Positions 8,193 through 11,006 of a DNA stretch of 11,006 nt are shown here, in pieces. Made by a program: the position numbers and the translations under genes. Origin of the DNA: Chlamydiia bacterium (GTDB lineage: Bacteria > Chlamydiota > Chlamydiia > Chlamydiales > Simkaniaceae); contig JAGROF010000004.1 in assembly GCA_020440405.1 (NCBI GenBank), positions 1 through 11,006 of the forward strand, in the 5' to 3' direction. The notes under the pieces were generated by a model, which saw only the letters and a list, made by a program, of their open reading frames with translations, was not told the origin of the DNA and did no database searches. How positions within the stretch are numbered: the first letter of the stretch is position 1; the number at the start of each line of letters is the position of its first letter.

Positions 8193-8201
8193 ATTTTTTT
8201 A

Positions 8202-8954
8202 ATGTTAAACTCTATTTTAAATCAAGATCTAATTTCTGCTTATACCCTTGCAAATCAAGGGAATCAAGCCTTTCAAAGGCTGACATCTCGGATCAATGAG
8301 GTTCGAGCGCTTCAATTGGGGTCTTGCGTAGCCGTCGGATATATTGCGAATCAACCCGTTAGATTGGTGGGTTCTGCATTGAGTTGCGCAGAAGAAGATC
8401 CTAAAGAAATAATGGATAAAGAAATTGTTTTAATGATGCTATTGATGGCAGTTATCATTGCTCCAATTACAGAAGAGTTGGCATTTAGACAGTATCTCCC
8501 AGAAACAATTATTCCTCAATACCATCAGCTTTCTAGTAGTCAAGTGATGGCAAAAACAAGCATTGCCTTTGGAGTCGTGCATCTTTCAAACATTTTTATG
8601 AATCCCAGTTCAGAAGGAATGCGTCGCACCGCCTATCAGGTGCTATTCTGCGCTGTTGTTTTGGGTCCTTTATGTCATCTTGCGAAGGAAAAGGTTGGAA
8701 TTTCAGGGAGCATTTTGCTTCATATGGGATTTAATTATTCTGCATTCAGTTCCCGGTTTTCTCCAAAGGATGTCAAAAGAGCTCTAAAAGAGGTTTCGGG
8801 AGAGGAAGTTGCCTCTCTGGTTGTTCAAGGTGCTTTAATGCTTGGCATGAACTACTTCCTCATGCGGTTTCTGGCAAGAATGGAGTACTATCTGATGGAT
8901 CAACTCGATAAGCCAGTGGCTCTTTCTCAGGCGCGTAACATTGAAGTAATATAG
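8202..8954 (+). CDS. CPBP-family (Abi/CAAX-protease-like) intramembrane protease homologue
   Basis: 250 residues with several hydrophobic segments (about 38-60, 74-90, 117-132, 146-160, 205-224). All three CPBP signatures are present: EExxxR as EELAFR (91-96), FxxxH as FGVVH (123-127) and HxxxN as HMGFN (174-178), so the putative metal and catalytic residues E91, E92, H127, H174 and N178 are intact. Members of this family include Rce1-like CAAX proteases and bacteriocin self-immunity proteins; the substrate here cannot be inferred. The first ~35 residues (LNQDLISAYTLANQG...) are polar and not part of the usual core. The gene lies between LigD modules, 65 nt after the phosphoesterase gene and 22 nt before the ligase. 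Its composition is lower in GC than its flanks (about 27-37% in two counted rows), which hints at an insertion. It may be co-transcribed with ligase and polymerase from the promoter candidate in front of it. Confidence 0.85.
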   Translation: MLNSILNQDLISAYTLANQGNQAFQRLTSRINEVRALQLGSCVAVGYIANQPVRLVGSALSCAEEDPKEIMDKEIVLMMLLMAVIIAPITEELAFRQYLPETIIPQYHQLSSSQVMAKTSIAFGVVHLSNIFMNPSSEGMRRTAYQVLFCAVVLGPLCHLAKEKVGISGSILLHMGFNYSAFSSRFSPKDVKRALKEVSGEEVASLVVQGALMLGMNYFLMRFLARMEYYLMDQLDKPVALSQARNIEVI

Positions 8955-8976
8955 ATTTTTCTGTTAGGTCTAAGGC

Positions 8977-9867
8977 ATGGCTAGGCTAGAATATCAGCCG
9001 CCGATGCTGGCGACATTGACAAAGACCTACTTTTCCGATCCGCAGTGGATTTTTGAGAAAAAATTCGACGGGGTGCGCTGTATTGTTGTGAAACGGGAGA
9101 AGAAAGTGACCCTTTATTCACGTAATCGGAAGATCCTCAATGTATCATTTCCAGAACTTGTCAAAGCCTTTGAAGGGCAGAATGGAAGTTTTGTTGTCGA
9201 TGGAGAAATTGTGGCGGCGAGCTTTTCCAAGCTTCAAGAGCGACTCCATGTAAAGGATCCCAAAAAGGTGAAGCGCTCGATTCGGGTGGTGATCTATCTT
9301 TTTGACCTTTTAAATGACCAGGGGACCGTGGTGACAAAACTCCCGCTTCTAGAACGCAAAAAACATCTCAAAAAACGGATTCAGTTTAAAGGGGGGATTC
9401 GCTATACCTCGCATCGAAAATCTCAGGGAGAAAAGTTTTTAAAAGAAGCGTGCAAAAAGAACTGGGAAGGGTTGATTGCAAAGAAAGCGGAAGGGAAATA
9501 TGTCCATAAACGTTCTCGCGATTGGCTCAAGTTCAAATGCGTTAAGGGAGAAACCTTTGTGATTTGTGGATATACGCAGCCTCAAGGATCACGCGTAGGG
9601 TTTGGAGCTCTTTTGATTGGGTATCCAGGCAAGGGAAAGCTCCGTTATGCCGGGAAGGTGGGAACAGGATATGACACCGCTTTATTGAAAAAACTGGGAG
9701 CGCGTCTTGCCCGAATCCAGAGGCAAACCTCTCCATTTAAAGATCCCAAGGTGCCTTCCCGTGGGGTAACATGGGTGCAGCCTAAAATCAAAGTGAAAGT
9801 AGGGTTTACAGAGCGAACAAAAGAAGGACGCCTCCGTCACCCACGGTTTCTTGAGGTGAGCCGATGA
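8977..9867 (+). CDS. ligD: ATP-dependent DNA ligase, LigD ligase module
   Basis: 296 residues forming the nucleotidyltransferase plus OB-fold of LigD-type ligases, which seal nicks and ends using ATP and a lysine-AMP intermediate. Motif I is EKKFDGVR with catalytic K29 (27-34). Motif III is VVDGEIVA (73-80), IIIa YLFDLLN (107-113), IV EGLIAKK (164-170) and V WLKFK (183-187). The OB-fold begins near FVICGYTQPQG (194-204), includes GALLIGY and YAGKVGTGYD, and ends in motif VI RLRHPRF (285-291). All six nucleotidyltransferase motifs are intact. The phosphoesterase and polymerase domains fused to it in classical LigD are separate genes here. The ATG at 8977 is 22 nt after the CPBP stop, with AGG nine bases upstream. 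The stop overlaps the polymerase start as ATGA. Confidence 0.94.
   Translation: MARLEYQPPMLATLTKTYFSDPQWIFEKKFDGVRCIVVKREKKVTLYSRNRKILNVSFPELVKAFEGQNGSFVVDGEIVAASFSKLQERLHVKDPKKVKRSIRVVIYLFDLLNDQGTVVTKLPLLERKKHLKKRIQFKGGIRYTSHRKSQGEKFLKEACKKNWEGLIAKKAEGKYVHKRSRDWLKFKCVKGETFVICGYTQPQGSRVGFGALLIGYPGKGKLRYAGKVGTGYDTALLKKLGARLARIQRQTSPFKDPKVPSRGVTWVQPKIKVKVGFTERTKEGRLRHPRFLEVSR
9853..9860 (+). promoter_or_regulatory. Ribosome-binding site of the LigD polymerase gene, inside the ligase gene
   Basis: GAGGTGAG in the last codons of the ligase gene sits three bases before the ATG at 9864 (the GAGG core seven bases before). With the ATGA stop/start overlap it supports coupled translation of ligase and polymerase. 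Confidence 0.7.
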
Positions 9868-10712
9868 AAAGTGAGATCACAAACGCAGACAAAATCCTTT
9901 TCCCCAAGGATAAACTGACAAAAGGGGATCTCATTGTCTACTATGAGACAGTGGCGTCTCGGATGATTCCCCTGATTAAGGAGCGGCCCATTAGTATGAA
10001 GCGGTATCCCGATGGTATTAAAAAGGGAGGATTTATCCAAAAGCAGGTTTCCGATTACTTTCCCGATTGGATCCGCACTAAGGCGGTGAAACGGAAAGAG
10101 AAAGGTACCATCAAAATGCTCGTGTGCAACAATAAAGACACCCTGCGCTATCTGGTCAACCAAGCCTGCGTGACGCCTCATATTTGGCAAAGCACACTAG
10201 ACGCTCTAAAAACACCAAATCGGATGGTGTTTGATCTCGATCCTCCTGGCAAAAACTTTTCTCTTGTCATTGAAGGGGCAAAATTTCTGCGAGAGGTTCT
10301 TCAGCACGATTTTAAATTGAAATCCTATGTCATGACAACAGGCTCAAAAGGGCTGCACGTGATTGTTCCCCTTAAACCGCAGCATTCATTTGAAGAGGTA
10401 AGGGAATTTGCAAAGGAAGTGGGGCAAGTACTAGTGGAGGAGGATCCAGCGCACTATACCCTCAATCCGCGGAAATCAGGGCGCCGCTCCAAGCTATTTA
10501 TCGACTATTTAAGAAACGGATACGCGCAGACCTCTGTGGCTCCCTACGCCGTGCGAGCTTTAGACGGAGCCCCCGTGGCCATGCCTCTATCTTGGAATGA
10601 GTTGACCGCCCGCCTTTCTCCTCAAACGTTTACGCTGAAAACAATTAAACGGCGACTTGCTAAAGCGGATCCTTGGAAAGGGATGCGCCCTCAATCCCTT
10701 AAATTGGGTTAG
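9864..10712 (+). CDS. ligD: LigD polymerase/primase module (archaeo-eukaryotic primase superfamily)
   Basis: 282 residues, the normal size of the isolated LigD POL domain, which adds nucleotides or ribonucleotides at breaks during end joining. The start ITNADKILFPKDKLTKGDLIVYY is typical of the family. RPISMKRYPDG (41-51) and FIQKQ (57-61) follow. The metal-binding pair is FDLDPP with D124 and D126, then TTGSKGLHV (158-166) with S161 and H165, then the third acidic residue in LFIDYLRN (211-218), D214. SVAPYAVRA (224-232) and PLSWNEL (241-247) close the domain. All catalytic residues are present. It is translationally coupled to the ligase by the 4-nt overlap, so the two are probably made in similar amounts and work together. 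No Ku gene, the usual DNA-end-binding partner, is within the window. Confidence 0.94.
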   Translation: MKSEITNADKILFPKDKLTKGDLIVYYETVASRMIPLIKERPISMKRYPDGIKKGGFIQKQVSDYFPDWIRTKAVKRKEKGTIKMLVCNNKDTLRYLVNQACVTPHIWQSTLDALKTPNRMVFDLDPPGKNFSLVIEGAKFLREVLQHDFKLKSYVMTTGSKGLHVIVPLKPQHSFEEVREFAKEVGQVLVEEDPAHYTLNPRKSGRRSKLFIDYLRNGYAQTSVAPYAVRALDGAPVAMPLSWNELTARLSPQTFTLKTIKRRLAKADPWKGMRPQSLKLG

Positions 10713-10791
10713 TTCTTTACATTTTTCTCTCGATCCAATAAGTTTTTCCATTTTTAGATATAGTTCTTTCATTTTAAAAGGAAATTCCAAT
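10713..10791 (+). other. Intergenic region between polymerase gene and exported-protein gene
   Basis: 79 bases, AT-rich with several T runs. TATAGT at 10759-10764 is a possible -10 box but has no matching -35. No GC-rich hairpin followed by T residues is seen, so I find no clear terminator for the LigD genes. Confidence 0.35.
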
Positions 10792-11006
10792 ATGAGGCTT
10801 AGAAACATTCTTTTCTTTCTTTGCTTGCCAGCACTCATTTGGAACGCTCCACTTGCTTGCTCTAGCCCGAGTCAAAAGCATCCAACTTTTTCTCCTTCAG
10901 ACCTCCTTACCTTTGAAAACCTTTCCTATGACAAAATTACCGCTTTTATTGAAACCATAGAGTACGGAGATCCTAGCCGCAGCTTCAACAAGGCTCAAAC
11001 CTATGA
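10792..11006 (+). CDS. Unrecognised exported protein, N-terminal fragment (runs off right edge)
   Basis: 71 codons are open from the ATG at 10792 to the window end, with AAAAGGAAA about eight bases upstream. The start MRLRNILFFLCLPALIWNAPLAC is a Sec-type signal peptide: positive residues, a hydrophobic core and then PLA|C. It could be cut by signal peptidase I after A22. It could also be a lipoprotein with C23 as the anchor, but proline at -3 is a poor lipobox. The following residues (SSPSQKHPTFSPSDLLTFENLSYD...) are polar, and I recognise no family. It starts 79 nt after the polymerase gene and probably forms a separate unit; its role cannot be inferred. Confidence 0.7.
   Translation, partial: MRLRNILFFLCLPALIWNAPLACSSPSQKHPTFSPSDLLTFENLSYDKITAFIETIEYGDPSRSFNKAQTY

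Noticed and set aside
8135..8954. The CPBP gene as a mobile element insertion
   Set aside because: No transposase, terminal inverted repeats or target-site duplication could be found around it; the inverted repeat lies on one side only.
9837..10190. Minus-strand 117-codon open frame over the ligase/polymerase junction
   Set aside because: It is antisense to two genes with intact catalytic motifs; no recognisable domain.
10716..10741. TTTACA followed by CAATAA as a promoter after the polymerase gene
   Set aside because: The spacing is only 14 bases and the -10 match is poor.

Overview
The window looks like a bacterial chromosome segment with tightly packed genes and clear Shine-Dalgarno sites. 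The right-edge gene begins with a Sec-type signal peptide. Host identity is uncertain. Moderate GC, phosphoketolase, split LigD modules and a CPBP protease would suit a Gram-negative, possibly environmental or amoeba-associated lineage such as a Chlamydia-related bacterium. That is a guess: nothing here is taxonomically diagnostic.

Left two thirds (1-7505, minus strand): five co-directional genes with overlapping or nearly touching ends. In transcription order they are phosphoketolase (7505-5184), alpha-glucan phosphorylase (5199-3211), a plasma-membrane-type P3A H+-ATPase (3214-791), a small HEAT-repeat protein (810-283), and the start of an APC-superfamily amino acid permease that runs off the left edge (233-1). 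The overlaps of 16, 4 and 20 nt suggest one translationally coupled operon. The first two enzymes would turn glucan into glucose-1-phosphate and, through intermediate enzymes not seen here, into acetyl-phosphate. The other three form a membrane transport block. Composition changes inside the operon: phosphoketolase and phosphorylase are near 50% GC in the rows I counted, while most of the ATPase, the HEAT gene and the permease are near 30%. The shift lies inside the 5' part of the ATPase gene, so the operon looks like a mosaic.

Right third (7567-10712, plus strand): the three catalytic modules of the end-joining protein LigD are separate genes, in the order phosphoesterase (7567-8136), ATP-dependent ligase (8977-9867), polymerase/primase (9864-10712). 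This is the domain order of Pseudomonas-type LigD. Between the phosphoesterase and the ligase sits a CPBP-family intramembrane protease homologue (8202-8954) of lower GC. It has its own strong ribosome-binding site and, just upstream, a perfect -10 hexamer in the loop of a perfect 10-bp inverted repeat. No Ku gene is in the window.

Right edge: the first 71 codons of an unrecognised exported protein (10792 onward). No RNA genes, insertion sequences, CRISPR arrays or attachment sites were seen. There is no gene-free stretch above 300 bases; the longest gaps are 50-80 bases.
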